Shown here one piece after another: positions 40,684 to 49,777 of a stretch of DNA of 64,000 nt; the first letter of the stretch is position 1; every line of letters begins with the position of its first letter. The stretch spans positions 1 to 64,000 of the forward strand of contig NZ_QUEM01000001.1 of the NCBI RefSeq assembly GCF_003477995.1. Reading direction: 5' to 3'. Under the pieces are notes generated by a model. That model was not told where the DNA came from and searched no databases. It was given only the letters and a program-made list of their open reading frames with translations. The stretch comes from Bacteroides sp. OF04-15BH (GTDB lineage Bacteria; Bacteroidota; Bacteroidia; Bacteroidales; Bacteroidaceae). Made by a program: the position numbers and the translations under genes.

Positions 40684-40764
40684 CTTTTCAAATGATTGGG
40701 ATGATTTTCCAAAAACATCGAAATGTTTTTTTCCGATTATCCTGATGTTTTTCCGAAAAGACCA
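40684..40764 (-). repeat. Hairpin-rich repeat, likely terminator of the MG2 gene
   Basis: Three related modules follow each other in this gap. On the plus strand they are AAATGATTGGGATG (40690-40703), an AAAACATCGAAATGTTTT hairpin, and a CCTGATGTTTTTCC unit. The first module is identical to half of the ispF terminator at 19931-19944. The small hairpin with flanking A/T runs can act as a terminator for the minus-strand gene ending at 40782. Confidence 0.5.
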
Positions 40765-40781
40765 GGAAGAAATTTCAGCTC

Positions 40782-43700
40782 CTATTTTTTCTCTACCAGC
40801 AGTTTTCCGTCTTTAGTGATTCCTTCAGCTTCATAACTCAGTATGGTTGTCTTGGAGTTATTGTAGAAACTAATGGTTTTGGTTTCTCCGGGTTCCAGCG
40901 TTATGTTTGGATTCCAATATAGAGTGCGCCTATAATCTTTTACTTCGGGCAGTGGTTTCTTGGAATAATCCGGCGAATAGAAGGTGTCGCATACGGCAAA
41001 TCCGTCCAGCAGAATCCATCGGTCGCGATAGGTCTGTCTCTTTGCACCATTCGGATATTTGTGCAGGTCAATCACCACGTCAGGAATGTTGGACTGTTCG
41101 TATTTCCAGCTGCTTCTTTCTCGTGGGCAGTAATCTGTATAGAAATAGAGTTTGTCCAAATAGGCCAAGGTACGGTAGCTTTCAATTCCTTCTTTTCCAC
41201 CATAGGCCGGATCTAACATCGTTGCATAGTTTCTTTTCTCGCTTGTCTTGATTTGAGTTGATTTTATTTGAGTTGTTGTTCTTTTTTTATTACTATTTAT
41301 CCCGTTGTCGATATTATCCTCATCATTTGATTCTTTCCTGATATATACGAAATCCGGTTTACCATTAATGGCTTTTCCGTCATAACGTACTTGAATGAAG
41401 TAATCCTTTTTTGAAACACCCATATCTCCTATATAGGAAAGAGAAGTGATATTAGGAATAAAACCTCGTTGGATTGTTACTTCTTCTCCGAATTCTATTA
41501 TAGGTGGATATTTACGGTCTATGATATATCCGGTTAAATCAGCTTTGGTATTATTGGGTCTGGCGAATCTTGCCAGTTCTTTTAGTCGGAGGGAATCAGT
41601 GGTATCATCCCGATATAATCCGTTGAATCCGAACCTTCCTGTATTCATCCCGAGATCAATCTGCCGGTTAAAGGCATCGTATGCATGGACCACAAAGGCG
41701 GGTTTGCTGCTGTCCAGCTTTCTGAGTCCTCCTCTTTTGGAGCGCACGGTGAGTGTGGGTAGTACTCCATCTTTGATATTTCCGTCAAAAGATGCTTTTT
41801 CAAAAGGATCATTCGGGCTACTAGTCTGGTAATAACTGTAGGGCAGAGGCCATAGAGGGAAGAAGTGGTCCAGTTTGACATAATAGTCGGGATAAGCCAG
41901 TTCATCCCCGAAATTATTGTATTTGTTTTCCAGTTTGTTAAAGAAACGTTTGATGACTCCCTGCTTTTCCTTCTCTTTCTTTTCCTCTTCCTCGGTTTTG
42001 TCTGACGCATTCATAAAGAGTACTGCCTTTCCGAAGAAGCGTGGCGTGGGCAGATAGAAGTATCCGAACTCCGTTTTTTGCCGGGTTTCCACTAAGGTCG
42101 TGTCCTGCACATAGTCGGCACTGAGCCATACTTCATGGCCGAGAGTGGGGTAATTCTTCCGGTAATATTCTTCCGCTTCTTCCTTGTTCTCCTTTTTGAT
42201 TCTTGCATATTTAGCCAGAATCTCATCCTTGTCATAATTTGACTTACCATCTAGTTTATTGAATGGGTATACAGTCCCGGCAATGGTCTGATATTTTTCC
42301 GGCAGATAGCGTATGGAGAAATCCGTTTTTGCGGCGAGATCGTTCCATTTCCATCTTCTCCATCCCTGCACCAGCAGCAGGTTATCCAAAGCTTTTCGAT
42401 GTGTAGAGTCATCCTTCTCGAAGTAGTATCCGGGTCTTTCCACGAATCCCCTGATTTCGCTTGCCAGCAGCATTTCCGTGAGCATGGTTCCGTCATCGTA
42501 GATGCTTTCGTCGGCGGCATCATCCTTTACGGAAAGTGAAAGGTGCGCCGTAGTCTGGATATCCGGTGCTTTCAGACTCAGGGTTACAGGTTCAAAGGGC
42601 TTGTATTCTTCTTTGATACCCTCCAGCACCAGGTTCTGTCTGTCCGGATTCAGGTCCTTTCCTTCCGGCCAAACGAAGAACAGTCTGTCGGCAAAGACCT
42701 CCCCTTTGTCATCAAACAGGGTGATCTGGTTTACACCGGTTGGCAGTGATTCTGTGGGAAGACTGATATATTCTAATGTGCCTTTTCTGACGGTCATTTC
42801 CTTGCTGTATTCCATGATTCCATCGTGAAGGATGTGCATTCCTAGAGGATAGTTTTCAGGCAGTCCTGCCGTGTTTGTACGGATACGGATACTGTCCGGT
42901 GCGCTCTCCAGAGAAAGAGCGCATCCCCTTTCCTGAATCTTCGGTAATGAAAAGGTGTACTCTTCCTCTCCACTCCGGACAACTGCCTCATATTCTGTTC
43001 CTTTCTGTAAGGGCGGCAACAGGATGCTTCCCCTTCCGGCGTATTGCGGTTGGGTGCGTAATATCTCCTTTCCAGTTTTGCTTTCTCTGAATACGATTTC
43101 CAGGTTCAGGTGTTTTCCCTGATTGTCGGCCAGGTCAAAGGCCAACGTGCAGGGTACGCCCTGTATGAGGTTTCCTCCTTCGGGGAAGAAGGAAAGTGCG
43201 GGCTCATTCTTTTCCCCGCTCTTCTTGTAATATCTTCTCATGGGGCGCATGGTCATGTTCTTTTCATATACTCCCGCTTTCTGAGGTTTGTCATAAACGG
43301 GCACGACCCTGCTGTAGATTTTCTCATACTCCGTGAAGAAGTCCTTCATCATCCCCTTGTTATAGAAGGCGTTGGCATACATATATAGGGAGCCTCTGTC
43401 CATTTCCGTCTGGTATCTTCCCCAGTTCAGCATCCATCTGGTGTATGCCCGGATTTCGTAATACCCTCCGTAGAGCGAGTCCTGAAGGGCAAAGTTTCCG
43501 AATCCAGTTGTATCGTTTTCGAGAGGTATCTGTTGTCTTTCCACAAGATATCCGTCGGGTGTCATGAGTTCCACATACAGAATGCGGCTCAGGTCCGTAG
43601 GCACTTTCCGATCCGATCTGACCACATAGGCCTTGTACCAGATCGTGTCTCCCAGAAAATAGCAGTTGTTGTCCAGATGCAGGTAGACTTTCTCCTGAGG

Positions 43701-43817
43701 GAAAGCCTTTCCGGTGGTTTGTACAGTCTGTGTCCAGTGTGTTAGATCATTGGAGTTCTGTTGCGCCATCATACCCAAGGGTAAGAGCAGGAAAATGGTA
43801 TAGATCAATGCTTTCAT
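40782..43817 (-). CDS. Large exported protein with MG2 (alpha-2-macroglobulin-like) domain
   Basis: 1011 residues with a signal peptide (about 1-18, ending MMAQ). The N-terminal part (QEKVYLHLDNNCYFLGDTIWYKAYVV, about residues 41-66) is the MG2-type opening in which a structured extension is ligand for macroglobulin-like sandwich domains; several beta-sandwich modules follow. A hydrophilic Asn/Asp/Lys/Thr-rich linker, AT-rich in DNA, lies at about 830-862. The C-terminus is an Ig-like strand set (LEPGETKTISFYNNS). No thioester motif is seen. The role may be in the periplasm or at the surface; it is unknown. It stands alone, convergent to sprA. Confidence 0.75.
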   Translation of the reverse strand: MKALIYTIFLLLPLGMMAQQNSNDLTHWTQTVQTTGKAFPQEKVYLHLDNNCYFLGDTIWYKAYVVRSDRKVPTDLSRILYVELMTPDGYLVERQQIPLENDTTGFGNFALQDSLYGGYYEIRAYTRWMLNWGRYQTEMDRGSLYMYANAFYNKGMMKDFFTEYEKIYSRVVPVYDKPQKAGVYEKNMTMRPMRRYYKKSGEKNEPALSFFPEGGNLIQGVPCTLAFDLADNQGKHLNLEIVFRESKTGKEILRTQPQYAGRGSILLPPLQKGTEYEAVVRSGEEEYTFSLPKIQERGCALSLESAPDSIRIRTNTAGLPENYPLGMHILHDGIMEYSKEMTVRKGTLEYISLPTESLPTGVNQITLFDDKGEVFADRLFFVWPEGKDLNPDRQNLVLEGIKEEYKPFEPVTLSLKAPDIQTTAHLSLSVKDDAADESIYDDGTMLTEMLLASEIRGFVERPGYYFEKDDSTHRKALDNLLLVQGWRRWKWNDLAAKTDFSIRYLPEKYQTIAGTVYPFNKLDGKSNYDKDEILAKYARIKKENKEEAEEYYRKNYPTLGHEVWLSADYVQDTTLVETRQKTEFGYFYLPTPRFFGKAVLFMNASDKTEEEEKKEKEKQGVIKRFFNKLENKYNNFGDELAYPDYYVKLDHFFPLWPLPYSYYQTSSPNDPFEKASFDGNIKDGVLPTLTVRSKRGGLRKLDSSKPAFVVHAYDAFNRQIDLGMNTGRFGFNGLYRDDTTDSLRLKELARFARPNNTKADLTGYIIDRKYPPIIEFGEEVTIQRGFIPNITSLSYIGDMGVSKKDYFIQVRYDGKAINGKPDFVYIRKESNDEDNIDNGINSNKKRTTTQIKSTQIKTSEKRNYATMLDPAYGGKEGIESYRTLAYLDKLYFYTDYCPRERSSWKYEQSNIPDVVIDLHKYPNGAKRQTYRDRWILLDGFAVCDTFYSPDYSKKPLPEVKDYRRTLYWNPNITLEPGETKTISFYNNSKTTILSYEAEGITKDGKLLVEKK

Positions 43818-43862
43818 AATAGATGGCTTTTGTAGTTTGTTTTTATTGCTGCTTTACAAAGA

Positions 43863-44005
43863 AGAGTGTGTGTCAAAACTAATATGACTACTCCCCAAAG
43901 TTACAGATTATAACTAATATTTAAAAGGGCCATATCAAACTTTGTATTGAGTAATGATGCGGCCCTTCTTTAGTTTTTTAGGGTGCTCGAATTTTGACAC
44001 ACTCT
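43863..44005. mobile_element. 143-bp element with terminal inverted repeats (MITE-like)
   Basis: AGAGTGTGTGTCAAAA at 43863-43878 and ATTTTGACACACTCT at 43991-44005 are inverted copies with a 2-bp difference. Inside, GGGCCATATCAAAC and GATGCGGCCC form a second, imperfect hairpin. The internal part resembles the hairpin at 4225-4265. There is no coding capacity, so it could be a non-autonomous transposable element or an IS remnant. No target-site duplication was established. Confidence 0.5.
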
Positions 44006-44088
44006 CTGGCATCATTTTAGAACTTTCATTTTTTAAGTGTGTTTATGTCTATATCTCTGATTCAATATGCTTTTTACTTCATTACTTA

Positions 44089-44697
44089 TTAAAATGGTTT
44101 AAGAGGAAATGATACTAATACAGGGTTATCTTCTTTATTTAAAAAGTTATACAATAGACGATTGGTATCGTTTAGATAGCTGTTGGGATTTTTATGAAGT
44201 TCCAGAATTCTGTTAGGTTGAAGAATACGAACCAGACTACCGTCCTGAAGTGCAAAATCTAAATTGAGCGGATTTATAAGAATATCTTCTAAGCCAGGAC
44301 CAAAAAGAGCATCTTTTAGATTTTGTATATACGAATTGAAATCACATTTGTATTAGGATTACTTTAATGAATAGATTTAGTTTGTTTTGTCATTATTGCT
44401 GAGCACTGTGGCATGGGTTTCATGTACTACAGAAGGAACACTTTTGATATATACACAAAAACAGCTTTGGTTGTTTTTGGAACAAATGCTTCGTTGGGGT
44501 ATAGAGAATCTGTATTATGCCTATATCCTAGTAGAAAAAGGCGAGGAACTCGATAACATATTGATGCAGGAAAGATATTGGTCTTCTATTCTGGCACCGG
44601 TCAGATTTGTGCTTCCTCTGAAAACGATCTTTTCCAGAAAATAGTCCTGTAGATAGAGCCGTATCACGTCCGGTTTGCTGAAATCCTCGTCCTTGGG
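44089..44697 (-). pseudogene. Decayed coding sequence, minus strand
   Basis: Two protein-like open pieces without usable starts remain on the minus strand. The first is 44521-44697, about 58 codons, including SKPDVIRLYLQDYFLEKIVF. The second is 44089-44352, about 87 codons, including GPGLEDILINPLNLDFALQD and ending NPVLVSFPLKPF. The space between is broken by stops and frame changes. The last piece is vaguely like the ends of Bacteroidota beta-propeller lipoproteins, but I cannot assign it. A plus-strand frame at 44387-44644 (85 codons) exists but looks less protein-like. The 43818-44750 gap has no intact gene. Confidence 0.35.
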
Positions 44698-44698
44698 T

Positions 44699-44728
44699 TT
44701 TGTTTTTGAGTAAAAAACAGTACTTTTG
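44699..44728 (+). promoter_or_regulatory. Promoter of the family 2 glycosyltransferase
   Basis: TTTG at 44699-44702, an 18-bp spacer and TACTTTTG at 44721-44728 match the Bacteroidota consensus. It is 22 bp before the ATG at 44751, so the gene is probably still transcribed. Confidence 0.55.
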
Positions 44729-44750
44729 CCGAATTAATAAAGAAAAGCAA

Positions 44751-45759
44751 ATGGAAAAAGCCCTTATCTCAATAATAGTTCCTGTATACAATGCTGTGGA
44801 TTATCTGCATCAATGTCTGCAAGGAATCCAAAGGCAAACATTCAGAAATTTTGAGGTGATATTGGTGGATGATGGAAGCACGGACGGATCTGCGGAAATC
44901 TGTGATGCATTCTGCCGTGAAGACAAACGCTTCAGAGTGATTCATAAAAAAAAATGAAGGTGTAAGTGCTTCAAGAAACCGAGGTTTGGATGAGGCTGTC
45001 GGAGAGTGGGTTTGTTTTATAGATAGTGACGATAGCATCCTGGAAGATTATCTGGATAATTTTAATCTTTCGGCAATAGGTAGCCGAAATGTGCTTCCCA
45101 TGCAGGGAATATTCCATCAGCATGTTCATCGGAAGTCCAAATGTTATCCGATTACGTTCCAACAAGAGAAAATCTTTTCGGTACGTTCGTGGCAAGACTT
45201 GTTGGCAGAGCAGGTGTTGGAGAATGGATATGTATTTTCGAAGCTATTCCGCAGAGAGATTATTGAACGAAACGGAATACGCTTCAATACGTCATTATCG
45301 ATTCACGAGGATCATATCTTTGTGTGGAGTTATCTTCAAGAAGTGGAAGAGGTTTATGTTATTCCTAAGGTATCGTATATTTACCTGAAAAAGGATGAGC
45401 TTTCTTTGAGCAGCAGGCAGCATTCTTCTGAGGAGTGGATTTATGTATCGCGGCAACTGCAGCAGTGTTTCCATGAATTGCAATGCAGACTGAAGCTGCC
45501 CGAAGGAGAAGAACTGAATCACATCCGGCATGAATTCGGTTTGAATCAGCTGATGCGGGCAGCCTACCGCATGAATGTGGCCGATTATCCGGTGTGTGTT
45601 GCGGAGCTGTTCCGATGTAAAGAGGATTTGCTCCTGCATTTTGAACCACGTAAATTAAGGCACAGGATTTTTCTCTATTTCTTGGAGAAGGATTATCCGG
45701 CAGTGTATTTTTATATTTTCTCTCGCTTGCTGTATTGCTTCCGGGGAAATGTAAAATAG
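44751..45759 (+). pseudogene. Family 2 glycosyltransferase interrupted by +1 slip in an A9 tract
   Basis: The frame from 44751 gives a clean GT2 start (ISIIVPVYNAVDYLHQCL, then VDDGSTDGS, the first Asp motif) and stops at 44955-44957 right after nine As at 44946-44954. Removing one A rejoins it to the frame ending at 45759, reading HKKNEGVSASRNRGLDEAVGEW and then the DSDD metal motif. The joined protein would be about 335 residues, normal for a surface-glycan GT2. Either the tract switches the gene on and off, the gene is dead, or it is a sequencing error. The rest of the frame is intact, which argues against long decay. Confidence 0.85.
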
Positions 45760-45776
45760 TCGGGAAATAAAATATA

Positions 45777-45822
45777 AAGAACCGTTTGGGCTTATCATAG
45801 TTTGGCCCAAACGGTTCTTTTT
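45777..45822. terminator. Bidirectional terminator between GT2 and the glycan operon
   Basis: AAAGAACCGTTTGGGC pairs perfectly with GCCCAAACGGTTCTTT, with A-rich and T-rich flanks, so it can end transcription from both convergent units. Confidence 0.87.
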
Positions 45823-45836
45823 GTTGAAATAGCATT

Positions 45837-46931
45837 TTATTTCTTTGAAGAATTCAGAATGTCTAGATAATAGTCAATATAACCTTGTGCGCATTTCTCC
45901 CAATCGAATTTCTGGGCATAGTTGCGGATACGTTGGCCGTTTTCCGGAGACTCAAAATCCGGAGAACTGATCTGTTCGCGTACTACCGTTGCCATCTCTT
46001 CCGGTTGAAGGACCGGCCAGTAGTAAGCCAGTTCGCCACCGATTTCCGGAAGACTGGTGCAGGTGGACAGGAAGCAGGGCTTTCCGAACTTCATTGCTTC
46101 GATAGGAGGCAGGCCGAATCCCTCGCAGAGAGAGGGGAACACGAACGCCTTGCATCGTTTGTAGAGATAGGCCTTTTCTTCTTCTGAGACATTGTTCAGC
46201 GGAAGAATGTTGGTGATGTGTTCTGCCTTGATCTGTTCCAGAAGTTTCTGTCCGTAGGAACTTTTCCAGTTTCCGGCGATGACCAGATTTTCTTCCGGCA
46301 GATGTTTCATCATCTCCACCAGCAGATGGATGTTCTTTTTGGGGAGCAGACTGGAAATGTGAAACAGGAAATGTTCCGGCAGACGGGAGGCAAACGCTTC
46401 CGAGGCCTGAGCCTTACTGTTCAGATCGGTGACTCCATTGTAGATGACCCGGTCCGGAAAGTGAGCCGGAAAATGAGCATTGGTATCTGTTTTTGCGAAT
46501 TGCGAAATATAGTTTAAATGACTCACCAGATGAAGCTTGTTCTTGAAACGACGAATACTCCGATCCAATTTCTCTCCTTGCTTCTCATACATGAAATTGA
46601 TGTCGTGAATGGTCATCAGTACATTTTCTGCCCTGCATATTTTTTTCAGATGGCAATACTGGTGCGGCATGTGGAAGAGATCCACCCGGAACGGATAAGC
46701 CATGAGAATGTAACGCAGAGCCTTGGGGACAGCCAGATAGTGTACCTGGTTGCCGAAGCATCCTTTGTATTTCGGGGGAACGATGAAATACAGCTCAATC
46801 TGATGCTGTGTTCGCAGTTCCTCGGCATGAGCTGCGATGTGACGTCCCAGTTTCATGCAAAATTCTCCCAGACCAACATAAGGGTTGCGGATGGCGTAGG
46901 ATTCAATGATAATTCGTTTCATAATGCTCAT
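45837..46931 (-). CDS. Glycosyltransferase family 4 (last gene of the glycan operon)
   Basis: 364 residues, GT-B fold. The nucleotide-sugar region is typical: LFHISSLLPKKNIHLLVEMM near residue 190 and the E(X7)E-type motif FPSLCEGFGLPPIEAMKFG near 267, in which the two Glu residues contact the donor. Compared with classical members the N-terminal acceptor part is unusual. The start could be the second Met (residue 4). It is the last of eight minus-strand genes and 6 bp after the phosphotransferase. Presumed to extend the LPS or capsule glycan; donor and acceptor are unknown. Confidence 0.85.
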   Translation of the reverse strand: MSIMKRIIIESYAIRNPYVGLGEFCMKLGRHIAAHAEELRTQHQIELYFIVPPKYKGCFGNQVHYLAVPKALRYILMAYPFRVDLFHMPHQYCHLKKICRAENVLMTIHDINFMYEKQGEKLDRSIRRFKNKLHLVSHLNYISQFAKTDTNAHFPAHFPDRVIYNGVTDLNSKAQASEAFASRLPEHFLFHISSLLPKKNIHLLVEMMKHLPEENLVIAGNWKSSYGQKLLEQIKAEHITNILPLNNVSEEEKAYLYKRCKAFVFPSLCEGFGLPPIEAMKFGKPCFLSTCTSLPEIGGELAYYWPVLQPEEMATVVREQISSPDFESPENGQRIRNYAQKFDWEKCAQGYIDYYLDILNSSKK

Positions 46932-46937
46932 TCTATA

Positions 46938-48767
46938 TTATCGGGTTGAAAGATCGTCGTAGAGAGTTTGTAAAATGGCTTTGCCTTTCTCCTCTCGTGC
47001 CTTGTCTGCTCCAAAGAGTGCTTTCTGGGCATTGTTGTCGTAGACAATACAGCCCGTAGAATCACGGAATATGAATCCGTTGTTGAACGTATTGAAGGCA
47101 AACGGATAACGATAGGTGTCTGCCAGCACATCACGGCTGAAGGTAAAGTCCTTGTGTGGAATATCCATCTGTCCCAGAACGGTAGCCGGAAGGTCGGTCT
47201 GGCTGACTATCTTGTCAATTTTGGCCGAAGGAGTATTCAGGGCACCGCCGAGCCAGAGCATCGGGATGTGCGGGAATTCTGGAGAGGCAACAGGTTTGTG
47301 ATTGAAACCGTGGTCGGCTACACAGACAATGAGCAGGTTATCCCATGCCGGTGTTTCCTTGATCTTGTCAATAAAGGCTCCGAAGCAACTGTCTGTATAG
47401 GCAAAGGCGTTCAGCTTCTCATCGGCCAGACGATGATAGGGCACATCGAACGGGGTGTGGGAGCTGAGCGTCAGGAAAGTGGTGTACCAGGGACCTTCCT
47501 TTTGGGCATCCTTCTTTTGGATATCATTGTAAAGCCATTCGAATGTTTTATGGTCGGGCACACCCCATTTGGTAGAGCGGTCGGCTTGTGGGAAGTCGGT
47601 CTGGCTGACCAGCTTGTCGTGACCGGAAGCAATCAGATAATCCGACATGTTGAAGAATGTCACATCACCTCCGTAAAGAGCCTGAGTGCTGTAACCGTAT
47701 TTTTTCAGAGTTTTGGGAAGTCCCGGCAGTGACTGTACTTTATGAGTATAGCGCATGATACTGGTCGTGGGCTGGGCTAGATAGCCACTGATGGCAGAGA
47801 CGATACCGCGGTCGGTACGGAAACTGTTGCAATGGCAGTTGGTAAACAGAACGCCTTCCTGGGAGATACGGCTGATATTGGGAGCAACCTCTTTCATACC
47901 TCCGAGGCTCTCGATGAATACGGCTCCGAAGCCTTCCAATACGACAACCAGTACGTTAGGTCGCTTGTTTTTCAGAAAATACTGTTGTGGCGTACCTTCA
48001 GTAGGGTAGAGATCCTGATAAAGGGCTGCACGTTTTTCCTCCGGGAAAAAGTCGAACATCTTGCTGAAGTCCTGCTGATGAGACCAGGTATAGGCAATGT
48101 TGAATACCGGATTAAGCGCCACATGGTTGTGGAAAGATACTTTAGAATAAAAGGCGCGACCGGGAGTATTCGGCCAGATGCGGGTTCCTCGAATCAGCAC
48201 AAAGACAACGGCTCCGAATACTACCATGAGCAGGGAAGATACCAGACGGCGGTAAGGAGGTTGTGCTGCCTGTGAAAAGCGGCTCTTATGTGCCGGTAGG
48301 ATAAGCAGAAAGGCCAGCAAGGCACTCAAAACCAACCAGGCCAGTACACGCACGATGATATAGCCGGCGGTGACACTGGCAAAGGCATTCTTCGGGTCAT
48401 TGAGATACATGAAGACAGTGGCATCCAGCTTGAATTCCCAGAATTCGTAGAGAGAAGCGTCTGCCAAAGTGATGATACCCAGAAGCAGTGACAGAAGAAT
48501 GTCGTATGTTACAATCCAACGGTAAGGATTGAAACGGGGAAACAGAAACCGAATCCAGATGAGCAGGAAAGGAATGATGGTGAAATAGCCGGCTGTGGCC
48601 AGATCCAGTGACATGCCGTGGTAATAGGATTGAACCAAATCGGCAAAATGCAGCTCACTGCCTCCATGATTCCAGTTATAGAAGATAAAGATCGGCTTCT
48701 GAATAAACAGAAATATGAGCAGGGTGATCAGATAGTGACAGGTCAGATAGAGAAAATTCTTTTTCAT
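46938..48767 (-). CDS. LtaS-like membrane phosphotransferase (sulfatase/alkaline phosphatase superfamily)
   Basis: 609 residues with about five N-terminal membrane helices (first near 8-30, last near 178-193), then a periplasmic catalytic domain from about 270. Glu278 in VVLEGFG and Thr318 in FRTDRG correspond to the metal ligand and the nucleophile of LtaS/OpgB-type phosphoglycerol transferases. DHGFNHKP near the C-terminus supplies more metal ligands. In this operon it probably decorates the core oligosaccharide or lipid A with a phospho-substituent such as phosphoglycerol or phosphoethanolamine; that is inference. It overlaps the upstream GT9 gene by one base. Confidence 0.85.
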   Translation of the reverse strand: MKKNFLYLTCHYLITLLIFLFIQKPIFIFYNWNHGGSELHFADLVQSYYHGMSLDLATAGYFTIIPFLLIWIRFLFPRFNPYRWIVTYDILLSLLLGIITLADASLYEFWEFKLDATVFMYLNDPKNAFASVTAGYIIVRVLAWLVLSALLAFLLILPAHKSRFSQAAQPPYRRLVSSLLMVVFGAVVFVLIRGTRIWPNTPGRAFYSKVSFHNHVALNPVFNIAYTWSHQQDFSKMFDFFPEEKRAALYQDLYPTEGTPQQYFLKNKRPNVLVVVLEGFGAVFIESLGGMKEVAPNISRISQEGVLFTNCHCNSFRTDRGIVSAISGYLAQPTTSIMRYTHKVQSLPGLPKTLKKYGYSTQALYGGDVTFFNMSDYLIASGHDKLVSQTDFPQADRSTKWGVPDHKTFEWLYNDIQKKDAQKEGPWYTTFLTLSSHTPFDVPYHRLADEKLNAFAYTDSCFGAFIDKIKETPAWDNLLIVCVADHGFNHKPVASPEFPHIPMLWLGGALNTPSAKIDKIVSQTDLPATVLGQMDIPHKDFTFSRDVLADTYRYPFAFNTFNNGFIFRDSTGCIVYDNNAQKALFGADKAREEKGKAILQTLYDDLSTR

Positions 48768-49777
48768 TACTTGGTAATTTCTTTTATTTTACTGATTATT
48801 TCTGTGGGTTTGATTTTGCGCATGCAATGGAAATGGGCCAAAGGACATTTGTCTGTTCCGCTGATGGAGCAGGGCTGGCATCGGAGATCTTTGCAGAGTG
48901 CATTGTCGGTACTTTGGTTCCAGCCCAAGAAACCGCAGTGCGGACTGGTACCGCCCCAAATGGAGAGAACCGGTGTATGAACCAGCGAAGCCAGATGCAT
49001 GTTGGCAGAGTCCATACTGATCATGACATGCAGACCGGACATCAGCTGCAATTGTTCCTCAAAAGAGAGTTTGTCGGATACAATATGTACCTGGGGCAGA
49101 CCGGCTGCCATTTCAGCCATCTGGGCCATTTCCTGTTTGCCATTGCCGAAAAGATAAACCTGATAGTTTTCTTCAGCCAAAAGGCGGACCACTTCGGCCA
49201 TCTGTTCTAACGGATAAATCTTGGTGAAATAGCGGGCAAAAGGAGCAATGCCAATGGATTTGATATTGGCATCTACTGTTTTGGGGACAACCGGAAGATA
49301 ACGGTTGGGTGCTTTCAGATCGACCGACAGACCGAGTTGCTGCAAAGCCTGGGCATAGCGGACAAAGAAACTGGTCTGTGCCTGTTTTACCTTATTGTGG
49401 CGGCGGGTCAGTGCCTTGCGCTGACTGCGGTTCTTTTGCAGAATAGCTACCGGAATGCCCTTGGTGCGGAAGAGTGCGTCCAGTACATAAGAACGCAAGA
49501 CTCCGTGAAAATCGGCCACGGCATCAATCTGTTCTTTTCGCAGAATGCGGAAAAGACTGAATAACTGATAGCTTTTACGGTAGAGATCCGGATCGGCCTC
49601 TATCATTTGTACGTTGGGCGGGCAGGAAAAGAACAATCCCCGGAAACGTTTGCGGGTGAGTACCTTGATCGTCAGTTCCGGATGCTGTTCTGCCAGCTGA
49701 TAAATTACGGGAATTGTCATACAAACATCGCCTAAGGCAGACTGACGAATGATGAGCAGATTCTTTATTTGTTTCAT
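48767..49777 (-). CDS. Glycosyltransferase family 9 (heptosyltransferase-like)
   Basis: 336 residues resembling the ADP-heptose:LPS heptosyltransferases. The conserved opening LLIIRQSALGDVCMTIPVIYQL (about residues 7-28) binds the donor, and the family closing motif is in MISMDSANMHLASLVHTPVLSIWGGTSPHCG near 253-283. Four Cys residues in the C-terminal tail (CKDLRCQPCSISGTDKCPLAHFHC) match the tail of Bacteroidota GT9 proteins. Start overlaps neighbours by 4 bp upstream (GT90) and 1 bp downstream. Confidence 0.9.
   Translation of the reverse strand: MKQIKNLLIIRQSALGDVCMTIPVIYQLAEQHPELTIKVLTRKRFRGLFFSCPPNVQMIEADPDLYRKSYQLFSLFRILRKEQIDAVADFHGVLRSYVLDALFRTKGIPVAILQKNRSQRKALTRRHNKVKQAQTSFFVRYAQALQQLGLSVDLKAPNRYLPVVPKTVDANIKSIGIAPFARYFTKIYPLEQMAEVVRLLAEENYQVYLFGNGKQEMAQMAEMAAGLPQVHIVSDKLSFEEQLQLMSGLHVMISMDSANMHLASLVHTPVLSIWGGTSPHCGFLGWNQSTDNALCKDLRCQPCSISGTDKCPLAHFHCMRKIKPTEIISKIKEITK

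Noticed and set aside
44387..44644. 85-codon plus-strand open frame upstream of the GT2 gene
   Set aside because: No recognisable motif and no promoter; the opposite strand looks more protein-like though decayed. Kept only as part of the degraded region.
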